Source: CAYJEQ01 sp964369235
Lineage (GTDB): Bacteria; Bacillota; Clostridia; Oscillospirales; Ruminococcaceae
DNA: 7,826 nucleotides
Reading direction: 5' to 3'
Assembly: GCA_964369235.1 (NCBI GenBank)
Contig: CAYJEQ010000093.1
Span: 1-7,826 of the forward strand
Position 1 is the stretch's first letter, and each line of letters opens with the position of its first letter. The position numbers were made by a program, and so were the translations under genes. The notes below the pieces were generated by a model. It was not told where the DNA came from, ran no database searches, and saw nothing but the letters and a program-made list of their open reading frames with translations. Positions 1-5,966 of the stretch are shown here, piece by piece.

Positions 1-72
1 CGCCACATTATTAAATATATTTTGCCTTAGCAAAATACTATAACTTTTCATTCTTTACTTTTCATTCTTTAC
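1..72 (-). repeat. Composite hairpin repeat, family A, copy 1 (cut by window edge)
   Basis: Read on the minus strand, this starts with four seven-base units (positions 72-45, alternating GTAAAGA and ATGAAAA). They run into GTTATAG, then an eight-base-pair palindrome (arms TATTTTGC and GCAAAATA, plus-strand 18-37), then TATTTAATAATGTGGCG up to the window edge. The core matches copies 2 and 3 at 5784-5826 and 5995-6037 almost base for base, in the opposite orientation. The part corresponding to the later hairpins would lie off the left edge. It is a non-coding interspersed repeat; the family is not one I recognise by name. Confidence 0.85.
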
Positions 73-90
73 TATTTTACCCACCAAGTT

Positions 91-230
91 GTGATTGTTG
101 TTATCTATCTACTCAGCCTTATACCACAGCTACAAAGCTGTGGCATAAGGCTGAGTAAATAAACAACAGTAACCACCCCATTATAATAATGCTGTGGCAC
201 AAGACAGAGCAGATAGGTAACAGTAATCAT
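91..230. repeat. Repeat family B: three 40-base copies, two forming a long hairpin
   Basis: A 40-base unit ending in CTCAGCCTTATGCCACAGC is present at 91-130 (plus), 137-176 (minus) and 191-230 (minus, more diverged). The first two agree at about 33 of 40 positions. They face each other and form a hairpin: 111-131 pairs with 136-156 over 20 base pairs with a single mismatch (A123 opposite C144) and a four-base loop. Pairing continues imperfectly outward. A fourth copy lies at 7365-7403. The following stretch, 231-293, is unremarkable apart from a degraded palindrome-like run around 236-265. No open reading frame is convincing here. Confidence 0.8.
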
Positions 231-293
231 CACCTAAGGGGCCAACACATAGGTACGACCCTACATGACACTCTAGCAAATGGTAAAATTCTA

Positions 294-332
294 TGGGGTG
301 TATTCCCTCGCTAAGCGAGGGAATACACCCCA
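294..332 (-). terminator. Hairpin terminator of ahpC
   Basis: A perfect 18-base-pair stem (arm TGGGGTGTATTCCCTCGC at 294-311, complement at 315-332) with a three-base loop. It begins 13 bases past the ahpC stop codon. On the minus strand it is followed by TAGAATTTTACC, a short T-run, so it fits an intrinsic terminator. Its GGTGTATT core recurs in the hairpin at 5618-5655 and in the family A repeats, so it may itself be a repeated palindrome used as a terminator. Confidence 0.7.
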
Positions 333-345
333 ATAAGCTTTTATA

Positions 346-909
346 TTAGATTTTGCCTACTAGATCAATGCCTGGTTTTAAGGTTTTGCCTCCTGGCTTC
401 CACTTAGCTGGGCATACTTCGTTGCCGAATTTGTATACAAACTGTAGTGCTTGTACCTTTCTCAGTAGCTCCTCAGCATTTCTCCCTACATTGCCATCAA
501 TAACTTCATAGGATACAATTACACCTTCTGGATTAACGATAAATGTACCTCTTTCGCTTATTCCTGCATCTTCTATCATCACATCAAAAAATCTTGCCAG
601 TTTTCCTGTTGGATCAGCAAACATTGGGAATTTAATCTTCTTAATGGTTTTGGAGTTGTCATACCATGCTTTGTGTACAAAGTGGGTATCACAGGAAACG
701 GAGTAAACTTCGCAATTTACTGCTTTTAGCTCCTCATATTTATCTGCTAAATCTTCTAGCTCTGTAGGACATACAAAGGTAAAATCTGCTGGGTAGAAAA
801 AGAATACCCCCCATTTACCTAGTACATCAGCCTTGGTAAAATCTCTAAAATCATCTTGATAAAATGCCTTTACATTAAAATCTGCTATTTCTTTACCTAT
901 CATTGACAT
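346..909 (-). CDS. ahpC: Alkyl hydroperoxide reductase subunit C (typical 2-Cys peroxiredoxin)
   Basis: A 187-residue cytoplasmic peroxidase that reduces H2O2, organic hydroperoxides and probably peroxynitrite. The length equals that of E. coli AhpC. The active-site motif FTFVCPTE puts the peroxidatic cysteine at Cys47, with Thr44 as its usual partner and Arg120 (SERGTF) as the conserved arginine. The resolving cysteine is Cys166 in EVCPAKW. The C-terminus ends in DLVGKI like many AhpC proteins. The chosen ATG at 909 has AAAGGGG seven bases upstream; a second ATG two codons later is less well placed. No ahpF lies in the window, so the reductant is AhpF encoded elsewhere, thioredoxin reductase or an NADH-rubredoxin type system (inference). 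The gene is monocistronic, with a promoter at 988-1016 and a terminator at 294-332, divergent from tyrosine phenol-lyase. Assignment to the family is secure. Confidence 0.96.
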   Translation of the reverse strand: MSMIGKEIADFNVKAFYQDDFRDFTKADVLGKWGVFFFYPADFTFVCPTELEDLADKYEELKAVNCEVYSVSCDTHFVHKAWYDNSKTIKKIKFPMFADPTGKLARFFDVMIEDAGISERGTFIVNPEGVIVSYEVIDGNVGRNAEELLRKVQALQFVYKFGNEVCPAKWKPGGKTLKPGIDLVGKI

Positions 910-930
910 ATTAAAGCCCCTTTCTTCTTT

Positions 931-950
931 GAGTATAGCCCCCTATACTC
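931..950. promoter_or_regulatory. Palindrome in the ahpC 5' leader
   Basis: A perfect eight-base inverted repeat, GAGTATAG and CTATACTC, separated by four C (plus strand). It lies between the ahpC promoter and its ribosome binding site, eight bases upstream of the AAAGGGG. It could be a protein operator or an RNA hairpin with a GGGG loop in the leader. The symmetry is seen directly; the role is inferred. Confidence 0.5.
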
Positions 951-987
951 TCCTAATTACCATTATTATTATATAGTGTCTATTCTT

Positions 988-1016
988 AATCTATCATAGT
1001 ATACTAAAGCTGTCAA
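988..1016 (-). promoter_or_regulatory. Sigma-A-type promoter of ahpC, with palindrome in the spacer
   Basis: On the minus strand there is a perfect -35 box TTGACA (1016-1011), a 17-base spacer, and -10 box TAGATT (993-988). The spacer contains the ten-base perfect palindrome TAGTATACTA (997-1006), well placed to be a repressor site. The predicted start near 980 gives a leader of about 70 bases. Confidence 0.65.
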
Positions 1017-1259
1017 GTTAATTTCCTGTGAATATTTTCCTTGGAAGTTAATCAGTATTTTTCTATGGAAAACCACTGGTTATTTTGCAAAATTACGATT
1101 TTACATAATTTAGCACTTTAGTCTGCTTACACTGCAAATCATTAGCAATATATATAAAATGCTATTAACACTTTACAGTAAATATCATCATAATGCACAA
1201 ATTGGACAAGTTTGGTTTATTAAAGCATACGAATGTTCTCACTTGGTATCTGCAACCTA

Positions 1260-1288
1260 TTGACTGGTAATTTTTTCTGTAGTAGTAT
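1260..1288 (+). promoter_or_regulatory. Probable promoter of tyrosine phenol-lyase
   Basis: TTGACT (1260-1265), a 17-base spacer and TAGTAT (1283-1288). The -35 box matches five of six and the -10 four of six consensus bases. A predicted start near 1295 gives a leader of about 55 bases ending in AAAGGAG at 1334-1340. TATGAT at 1286-1291 is an alternative -10 with a 20-base spacer. Confidence 0.5.
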
Positions 1289-1349
1289 GATGTCAAAGCT
1301 GATAAACAGCAAATAATTACAAATTTTAATTTTAAAGGAGTATGTTATT

Positions 1350-2729
1350 ATGTCTAATTTCTATCCAGCAGAACCATACAAAGTTAAGGTTGTTGAGCCT
1401 TGTAAGATGATGAGTAAAGAAGAGCGTCAGGCAGCTTGTGAAGAAGCTGGCTACAATACCTTCCTTATTAAAAGTGAAGACACCTACATTGATCTACTTA
1501 CCGACTCTGGTACAACTGCTATGAGTGACAGACAGTGGGCTGGTATGATGATGGGTGACGAAGCTTATGCAGGTAGTAAGAACTTTCTACATCTACAGGA
1601 AGTAGTAAAGGAATACTATGGCTTTAAGCATATTATCCCTACTCATCAGGGTAGAGGTGCTGAAAACCTACTTTCCACACTTAAAATTAAATCTGGGGAC
1701 TATGTTCCTGGCAATATGTATTTTACAACTACAAGATACCATCAGGAAGCTAATGGTGCTACATTTAGAGATATTATCATTGACGAAGCTCATGATTCTC
1801 AGGCATATCACCCATTTAAGGGTAATATCGACCTAAACAAACTACAGGCACTTATTGACGAAGTTGGTGCTGATAAAATCCCTTACATCTGTCTAGCTGT
1901 TACAGTTAACCTAGCAGGTGGCCAGCCAGTATCTATGGCTAATATGAAGGCTGTACATGAGCTAGCTCACAAACATGGTATCTCTGTATTCTTTGATGCT
2001 ACCCGTTGTGTGGAAAATGCTTACTTTATTAAAGTTCGTGAAGAAGGCTACGCTGACAAATCTGTTCGCTCCATCTTAAAAGAAATGATGAGCTACGCAG
2101 ATGGTTGTACAATGTCTGGTAAAAAAGACTGTCTAGTTAACATTGGTGGTTTCCTTTGTATGAACGATGACGATCTATACACAAGAGCTAGAGAGCTAGT
2201 TGTAGTATTTGAAGGTATGCCTTCCTACGGTGGTCTAGCTGGTAGAGATATGGAAGCTATGGCTATCGGTATTACCGAGTCTGTAGACGAAGCATATATC
2301 GAGCATAGAGTTAAGCAGATTGAATACCTAGGAAACAAGCTAATTGAAGCTGGTGTTCCAGTGGTACAGCCAATTGGTGGCCACGCAGTATTCCTAGATG
2401 CTAGAATGTTCTTATCCCATATTCCACAGGAAGATTTCCCAGCACAGTCCCTAGCTGCACACCTATATATTGAAAGTGGTGTTCGTTCTATGGAGCGTGG
2501 TATTATCTCTGCTGGTCGTAGCAAGGAAACAGGGGAGAACCACAAGCCAAAACTAGAGCTAGTAAGACTGACTATTCCAAGAAGAGTTTACACCTATGCT
2601 CACCTTGATGTAGTTGCTAATGCTTGTATCGATCTATACAACAACAGAGAAAAAATCAAAGGACTGGAGTTTACCTATGAGCCTCCAATGCTAAGATTCT
2701 TTAATGCAAGATTTAAAATCAAAGACTAA
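1350..2729 (+). CDS. tpl: Tyrosine phenol-lyase (beta-tyrosinase), PLP-dependent
   Basis: 459 residues, close to the 456 of Citrobacter freundii TPL and colinear with it at an offset of two. It converts L-tyrosine to phenol, pyruvate and ammonia in the cytoplasm (EC 4.1.99.2). The PLP lysine is Lys259 in MSGKKD. Cofactor and active-site residues are all present: Thr51, Ser53, Arg102, Asn187, Asp216, Arg219 and Arg406. Residues that separate TPL from tryptophanase are of TPL type: Phe125-Thr126 (tryptophanase has Asp in place of Thr), Arg383 in SMERGIISAGR (the hydroxyl-binding arginine, hydrophobic in tryptophanase) and Phe450. Tyr73, the catalytic tyrosine, is also present. ATG is preceded by AAAGGAG at nine bases. 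The gene is followed by a terminator at 2799-2837, so it is probably monocistronic, with the likely tyrosine transporter 655 bases downstream. About two thirds of its leucines (22 of 33) use CTA. Function is confident; activity on other beta-substituted amino acids is a known family trait. Confidence 0.96.
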   Translation: MSNFYPAEPYKVKVVEPCKMMSKEERQAACEEAGYNTFLIKSEDTYIDLLTDSGTTAMSDRQWAGMMMGDEAYAGSKNFLHLQEVVKEYYGFKHIIPTHQGRGAENLLSTLKIKSGDYVPGNMYFTTTRYHQEANGATFRDIIIDEAHDSQAYHPFKGNIDLNKLQALIDEVGADKIPYICLAVTVNLAGGQPVSMANMKAVHELAHKHGISVFFDATRCVENAYFIKVREEGYADKSVRSILKEMMSYADGCTMSGKKDCLVNIGGFLCMNDDDLYTRARELVVVFEGMPSYGGLAGRDMEAMAIGITESVDEAYIEHRVKQIEYLGNKLIEAGVPVVQPIGGHAVFLDARMFLSHIPQEDFPAQSLAAHLYIESGVRSMERGIISAGRSKETGENHKPKLELVRLTIPRRVYTYAHLDVVANACIDLYNNREKIKGLEFTYEPPMLRFFNARFKIKD

Positions 2730-2798
2730 TACATATAAACCACAGTGTAAAATTAGCTACAATCGGATTTTGTAATAATTATACCTAGTTGATTGATT

Positions 2799-2837
2799 AT
2801 TCCACTCCGTCATATTATTTGATGGGGTGGAATTTTT
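2799..2837 (+). terminator. Rho-independent terminator of tyrosine phenol-lyase
   Basis: A 14-base-pair stem (ATTCCACTCCGTCA at 2799-2812 with 2820-2833, including two G-U pairs), a seven-base loop, then TTTTTAT. It begins about 70 bases after the lyase stop codon. Confidence 0.85.
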
Positions 2838-2839
2838 AT

Positions 2840-3169
2840 ACCATACTATACACAACAACTATTTCTTTAACATGTAGATTTACCTTTGGTATTATCCGTA
2901 AAGATGATTATTCCTTTGTGGTGGTTAGGGTGACAGTAGTCGAACCCCCGCTGCCCAAAACAGACCATTTTTGGCATTTTGTCACCTTTATTCCTCGCCT
3001 TGCGGCAAGCAGGGCTTCGTCATTCAGATGCCAAACTGCACAAAACTGCATAGTTTTGGGTGCCATGCAGTTTTACCAGAGATAATTTTTGCTAAGACAA
3101 TGAAAAGCCTGTAGATAATACTTTATGTATTATCAAAGGTTTTAAAGCAGTATTAGTGAAAATTATTCC
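2840..3169. other. Structured, GC-richer intergenic segment
   Basis: Between the lyase terminator and the transporter promoter there is no convincing gene. The part at about 2930-3075 is clearly richer in G and C than its surroundings. It holds an inverted repeat AAAACTGCAT (3042-3051) with ATGCAGTTTT (3065-3074). A second hairpin follows: GATAATAC (3114-3121) with GTATTATC (3127-3134), extended by CCT/AGG and AAAA/TTTT to 3103-3143 and ending in T-residues. The segment resembles an interspersed non-coding repeat, but no second copy lies in this window. Confidence 0.45.
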
Positions 3170-3193
3170 TAGTATCACCCTATAGTGATACTA
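3170..3193. promoter_or_regulatory. Palindrome upstream of the transporter promoter (candidate operator)
   Basis: A perfect nine-base inverted repeat, TAGTATCAC and GTGATACTA, with a six-base centre. It lies about 26 bases upstream of an extended -10 element, a position suited to an activator. The symmetry is seen; protein binding is inferred. A second smaller palindrome, AAAGTTT-G-AAACTTT, lies in the leader at 3247-3261. Confidence 0.45.
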
Positions 3194-3218
3194 TTGAAAC
3201 CAGCGTGTGGGTGGCTAG

Positions 3219-3227
3219 TGTTATAAT
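3219..3227 (+). promoter_or_regulatory. Extended -10 promoter of the transporter gene
   Basis: TGTTATAAT matches the extended -10 consensus TGnTATAAT exactly. There is no good -35 at 17 bases, as is common for extended -10 promoters, while TTGAAA at 3194-3199 is 22 bases away. The leader would be about 150 bases. Other TATAAT sequences at 3326-3331 and 3343-3348 lack convincing -35 boxes. Confidence 0.45.
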
Positions 3228-3366
3228 CACCCAAAAGTATAAAACCAAAGTTTGAAACTTTAATTCAAAGTATAGACCTTAAAATCATTTTACTTTAAAG
3301 GGCTAATTAGTAATTCTTCTGTAGATATAATCATATCTTTAATATAATTATATTTTAAAAAAATTG

Positions 3367-3372
3367 AAAGGG
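3367..3372 (+). promoter_or_regulatory. Ribosome binding site that decides the transporter start
   Basis: AAAGGG lies 12 bases before ATG at 3385. A possible TTG start at 3364 would overlap this site and has no upstream Shine-Dalgarno sequence, so the ATG is preferred. Confidence 0.7.
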
Positions 3373-3384
3373 TTGGTATTTATT

Positions 3385-4719
3385 ATGCAAACACAAAATG
3401 CACAGACAAATGACAAGTTTAAAAGTAAGATTGGCTTCGTGCTAGCTTGCGTAGGCTCTGCTGTTGGTATGGCTAATGTTTGGGGGTTCCCAGCAAAGCT
3501 AGGCCAAAACGGTGGAGGTGCTTTCCTTGTAGCATATCTATTCTTTATTATTTTATTCTCCCATGTGGGGCTGTCCGCTGAGTATGCCATTGGTAGACTG
3601 TCTAAAACAGGTACAGTAGGCTCCTACGCCTACGCTTTTAAAACAAAAAATCGCCCAGGTGGTGGTTTAGCTGGTTGGTTACCTCTAGCTGGATCTATGT
3701 TTATTGCCATTGGTTATGCAGTAATCATCTCCTATATACTAAAGGCTCTTACCGACACTGCTACTGGCCATATTATGACAGTAGACACTGGGGCTTGGTT
3801 TGAATCCTTTGCCCTTACAGAGTATTCGGTAATTCCTTTCCACATTATAATTGTAGTAGTTACCCTAGCCACCCTACTACTAGGGGCAGACACCATAGAA
3901 AAAAGTAATAAGGTAATGATGCCTTTATTCTTTATTATCTTTATTATTCTTGCTATTCGTGTAGCTATGCTTCCAGGTGCTGTTAGTGGTTATGCCTTTA
4001 TGTTTACCCCTAAATGGGAATCCTTCCTAGACCCTATGATGTGGGTATGGGCTATGGGTCAGGCTTTCTTCTCCCTATCTATAACCGGTAGTGGTATGAT
4101 AGTTTACGGTGCATATTTAGGCGACAGCGAAGATGTTGTAGGTGCTGCTCACCAAACTGCATTATTTGACTCCATTGCTGCTATTGTGGCTGCTCTTGTT
4201 ATTATCCCAGCCTGTTTTGCCTACAATCTTGATGTTGGGGCAGGGCCTAGCCTACTATTTGTAACCATGCCTGAAATCCTTAGAGATATTCCTTTCGGTC
4301 AGTTATTTGCTCTTATTTTATATGTAGCAATGGTTTTTGCTGGGGTAAGCTCACTACAGAATATGTTTGAGGCTGTAGCAGAATCCCTACTGTTTAAATT
4401 CCCTAAACTAAGCCGTAAAGTAGTTCTAGGACTACTAGCTGCTGTATGTCTTGGTATTGGTATTAATATGGAAGCTATCTTCCAGTGGGGCCCTTGGATG
4501 GATATGGTATCTATCTACATTATCCCAATTGGTGCTACACTAGGTGCTATTACTTGGTTCTGGCTAATGGATAAGAAAACCCTTATGGACGCTATTAACC
4601 AAGGTTTACCAGAGGATAAAAAACATGGGGACAAATGGTATAATATCGGTAGATACCTATATGTACCATGTGCTACAATCCTATGTTTAGTTGCTTTATT
4701 TGCTGGTATTGCTTTCTAA
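3385..4719 (+). CDS. Na+-dependent amino-acid transporter, NSS (SNF) family, probably tyrosine-specific
   Basis: 444 residues from the chosen ATG, predicted to cross the membrane 11 times, as in Tyt1 of Fusobacterium nucleatum and MhsT, rather than 12 as in LeuT. TM1 carries the unwound signature AVGMANVWGFP (residues 26-36), followed by NGGGAF in TM2. TM6 has FFSLSITGSG (228-237), matching the LeuT substrate-binding stretch. TM8 has AGVSS (319-323), aligning with the LeuT Na2-site residues Thr354/Ser355 as Ser322/Ser323. The protein ends directly after TM11. Family membership is certain; tyrosine as substrate is inferred from the nearby tyrosine phenol-lyase and the Tyt1-like topology. Tryptophan or another aromatic amino acid is possible. 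Gly34 stands where most members have the extracellular-gate arginine. The gene has its own candidate promoter and is followed after 72 bases, without a terminator, by the CPBP-like gene. Confidence 0.9.
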   Translation: MQTQNAQTNDKFKSKIGFVLACVGSAVGMANVWGFPAKLGQNGGGAFLVAYLFFIILFSHVGLSAEYAIGRLSKTGTVGSYAYAFKTKNRPGGGLAGWLPLAGSMFIAIGYAVIISYILKALTDTATGHIMTVDTGAWFESFALTEYSVIPFHIIIVVVTLATLLLGADTIEKSNKVMMPLFFIIFIILAIRVAMLPGAVSGYAFMFTPKWESFLDPMMWVWAMGQAFFSLSITGSGMIVYGAYLGDSEDVVGAAHQTALFDSIAAIVAALVIIPACFAYNLDVGAGPSLLFVTMPEILRDIPFGQLFALILYVAMVFAGVSSLQNMFEAVAESLLFKFPKLSRKVVLGLLAAVCLGIGINMEAIFQWGPWMDMVSIYIIPIGATLGAITWFWLMDKKTLMDAINQGLPEDKKHGDKWYNIGRYLYVPCATILCLVALFAGIAF

Positions 4720-4774
4720 TATACCTAAATAATACAGCATAAATCAACAGCTCTTAGGAGTAATATATTCTATA

Positions 4775-4780
4775 GAAAGG
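4775..4780 (+). promoter_or_regulatory. Ribosome binding site that decides the CPBP-like start
   Basis: GAAAGG lies 11 bases before ATG at 4792 but only two bases before an in-frame GTG at 4783, so the ATG is preferred. Confidence 0.65.
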
Positions 4781-4791
4781 CAGTGTACACC

Positions 4792-5553
4792 ATGATTAAT
4801 TTAACGAAAAAAGCAAGGGTTTTTCTTATAATTACCTTTTTAATAGGATATGTTTCTTTTGGGTATTTAGTAGCTAGGGGAGGGACTTTCTCCCATGTGT
4901 TATCACAGCCTAGTTTGGTTTTAATTCTTGTTATAGGACTGCTGTCCCCTTTTATAGGTGGTATTATTACCAATACTTTAATGGAAAAAACCTCACCTTT
5001 AACCCAGCTTAAAACCCTTATGCACCTAGGTGATACAAGTAAAATATACATGGTTTTCCTATTTTTACTTATGCACTATGGCTTTGCTATCGCCCTTCAC
5101 CTTATTGGTGATTATGGTAGTATATCCAGCCTATTCACCTCTCTGCCTATAATGATTTTACTGTTAGGGCTTGGGGAGTACGGTTGGCGCAGTATATTAT
5201 TCCCCCAATTACACAGTCTTATGGGTTTTTGGCGAAGTAATATATGTGTAGGGCTTTTTATGGCTGTTTGGTTAATACCTCTACTATATCTACCGGGATT
5301 TTTAGTTAATCCTAATCTATTTCTACCCTTTGCCATCTATCTAATAGGGATAGGTATCCTGTCTAATACTATATATATCCACAGTGGCTCAATTTTATAT
5401 AGTGTTATATTTATAGGACTATTTGCAAGCCTTTCCTCAGTTATCGGACTTAAGGTAAACGGCTCCCTTGTAGTAATAGCCTTAGTGGATTTTGTTATAG
5501 GTATTGCCTACAATAGTAAGGCACTTAACAAGGTTAAACTTCCCAATTCCTAG
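4792..5553 (+). CDS. CPBP/Abi-like intramembrane protein lacking catalytic residues
   Basis: 253 residues, strongly hydrophobic, with about eight predicted membrane segments. Residues 127-140 (LGEYGWRSILFPQL) match motif 1 of CPBP intramembrane proteases (EExxxR, usually GEExGWRG..LP.L), but the first glutamate is Gly128; only Glu129 and Arg133 remain. Motif 2, normally WHxP, is WLIP at 160-163, so its histidine is Leu161. Motif 3, normally a His-xxx-Asn near the end of the next helix, has no histidine; the matching stretch GSILYSVIFIGLFASLS (199-215) has Gly209 at the expected place. The family includes CAAX prenyl proteases and immunity-type proteins. This one is likely non-catalytic, perhaps a scaffold or regulator (inference). 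It follows the transporter by 72 bases with no terminator, so it may be co-transcribed. It ends before a hairpin at 5618. Fold assignment is moderately sure; role unknown. Confidence 0.75.
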   Translation: MINLTKKARVFLIITFLIGYVSFGYLVARGGTFSHVLSQPSLVLILVIGLLSPFIGGIITNTLMEKTSPLTQLKTLMHLGDTSKIYMVFLFLLMHYGFAIALHLIGDYGSISSLFTSLPIMILLLGLGEYGWRSILFPQLHSLMGFWRSNICVGLFMAVWLIPLLYLPGFLVNPNLFLPFAIYLIGIGILSNTIYIHSGSILYSVIFIGLFASLSSVIGLKVNGSLVVIALVDFVIGIAYNSKALNKVKLPNS

Positions 5554-5617
5554 ATAAGCCATATTTTAAGGCTTTGGACAAATGGTATAGCCTATTTTAA
5601 TATTATCATAAAATAAA

Positions 5618-5655
5618 AGTGGTGTATTTCTTCTCATTGTAAGAAATACACCACT
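5618..5655 (+). terminator. Hairpin terminator after the CPBP-like gene
   Basis: A perfect 15-base-pair stem (AGTGGTGTATTTCTT at 5618-5632 with 5641-5655) and an eight-base loop, 64 bases past the stop codon. The T-run after it (GTTTATAT) is weak. It shares GGTGTATT with the ahpC terminator. Confidence 0.6.
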
Positions 5656-5713
5656 GTTTATATGTTCTGTAGCAATCTCCACACGCTCGGTTGCCACACA
5701 GTAAAATATAAAG

Positions 5714-5783
5714 GTAATAAGTAAGAGGTAATGGTTAATAAGTGAAAAGTGAAAAGTGAAAAGTGAAAAGTGAAAAGTGAAAA
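5714..5783 (+). repeat. Seven-base tandem array leading into family A copy 2
   Basis: Six perfect copies of GTGAAAA (5742-5783) preceded, in the same seven-base phase, by four diverged units (GTAATAA, GTAAGAG, GTAATGG, TTAATAA; 5714-5741). Copies 1 and 3 of family A have four diverged units at the same place. The perfect part suggests recent expansion by slippage. Confidence 0.85.
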
Positions 5784-5945
5784 GTTATGATATTTTGCTA
5801 AGGCAAAATATATTTAATAATGTGGCGTAGCCACTCCAACACCAGCCAATGCAATTGGGTGTATTCACTATTACCCAGCCAATGTAATTGGGTGTATTAG
5901 CTATTCACTTATAAATAATCGGAACATAGTGGAGATTATTTATAT
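5784..5945 (+). repeat. Composite hairpin repeat, family A, copy 2
   Basis: After the seven-base array come, in order: hairpin TATTTTGC/GCAAAATA (5791-5810); hairpin GTGGC/GCCAC (5822-5834); hairpin CCAAT/ATTGG (5846-5858); a second CCAAT/ATTGG hairpin (5879-5891) from a 33-base tandem duplication; and hairpin ATAAATAATC/GATTATTTAT (5911-5943). Copy 3 has the same order but only one CCAAT hairpin. The region 5656-5713, before the array, shows nothing clear. No coding potential is seen. Confidence 0.85.
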
Positions 5946-5966
5946 TATGCCCATAGTGTAAATATA

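Larger units (their letters stand above)
910..1349. other. Divergent intergenic region between ahpC and tyrosine phenol-lyase
   Basis: 440 bases, very AT-rich, with no credible open reading frame. The left part (910-1016) is the ahpC leader and promoter. The right part (1260-1349) is the lyase promoter and ribosome binding site. An imperfect PerR-box-like sequence (TTATAATnATTATAA, about 10 of 14 positions on the minus strand) lies at 960-974, but in such AT-rich DNA this match is weak. The middle (about 1020-1255) shows no clear structure. Confidence 0.6.

Noticed and set aside
236..265. Degraded copy of a GTAGGG...CCCCT palindromic repeat
   Set aside because: Arms pair poorly and no second copy is present in the window, so it could not be supported.
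960..974. PerR box upstream of ahpC
   Set aside because: Only about 10 of 14 positions match and one half-site is poor. Matches this good are expected by chance in such AT-rich DNA, so it was not listed as a site.
2225..2545. Minus-strand open frame inside tyrosine phenol-lyase
   Set aside because: It is a shadow of the well-conserved lyase gene, without a ribosome binding site or family resemblance. The same holds for the frames at 1618-1836, 3348-3590, 4770-5051 and 5112-5336.
1350..2729. Tryptophanase (tnaA)
   Set aside because: The substrate-site residues Thr126, Arg383 and Phe450 are those of tyrosine phenol-lyase, and no tnaC-like leader peptide precedes the gene.
2789..3085. Possible 98-residue plus-strand gene after tyrosine phenol-lyase
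   Set aside because: It starts before and runs through the lyase terminator hairpin, has no ribosome binding site, low-complexity hydrophobic and basic composition, and no recognisable domain. The region is better explained as a structured non-coding segment.
3195..3235. Possible tyrosine T-box leader before the transporter (GGGTGG present)
   Set aside because: The sequence after GGGTGG is CTAGTG, not the ACCGCG of the conserved T-box, and no specifier stem or matching antiterminator was found. GGGTGG alone is too short.
3364..3384. TTG start adding seven residues to the transporter
   Set aside because: It overlaps the AAAGGG ribosome binding site that serves the ATG at 3385.
5742..5783. 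CRISPR-like array
   Set aside because: The repeats are seven bases long, directly adjacent and without spacers. This is a simple tandem repeat.
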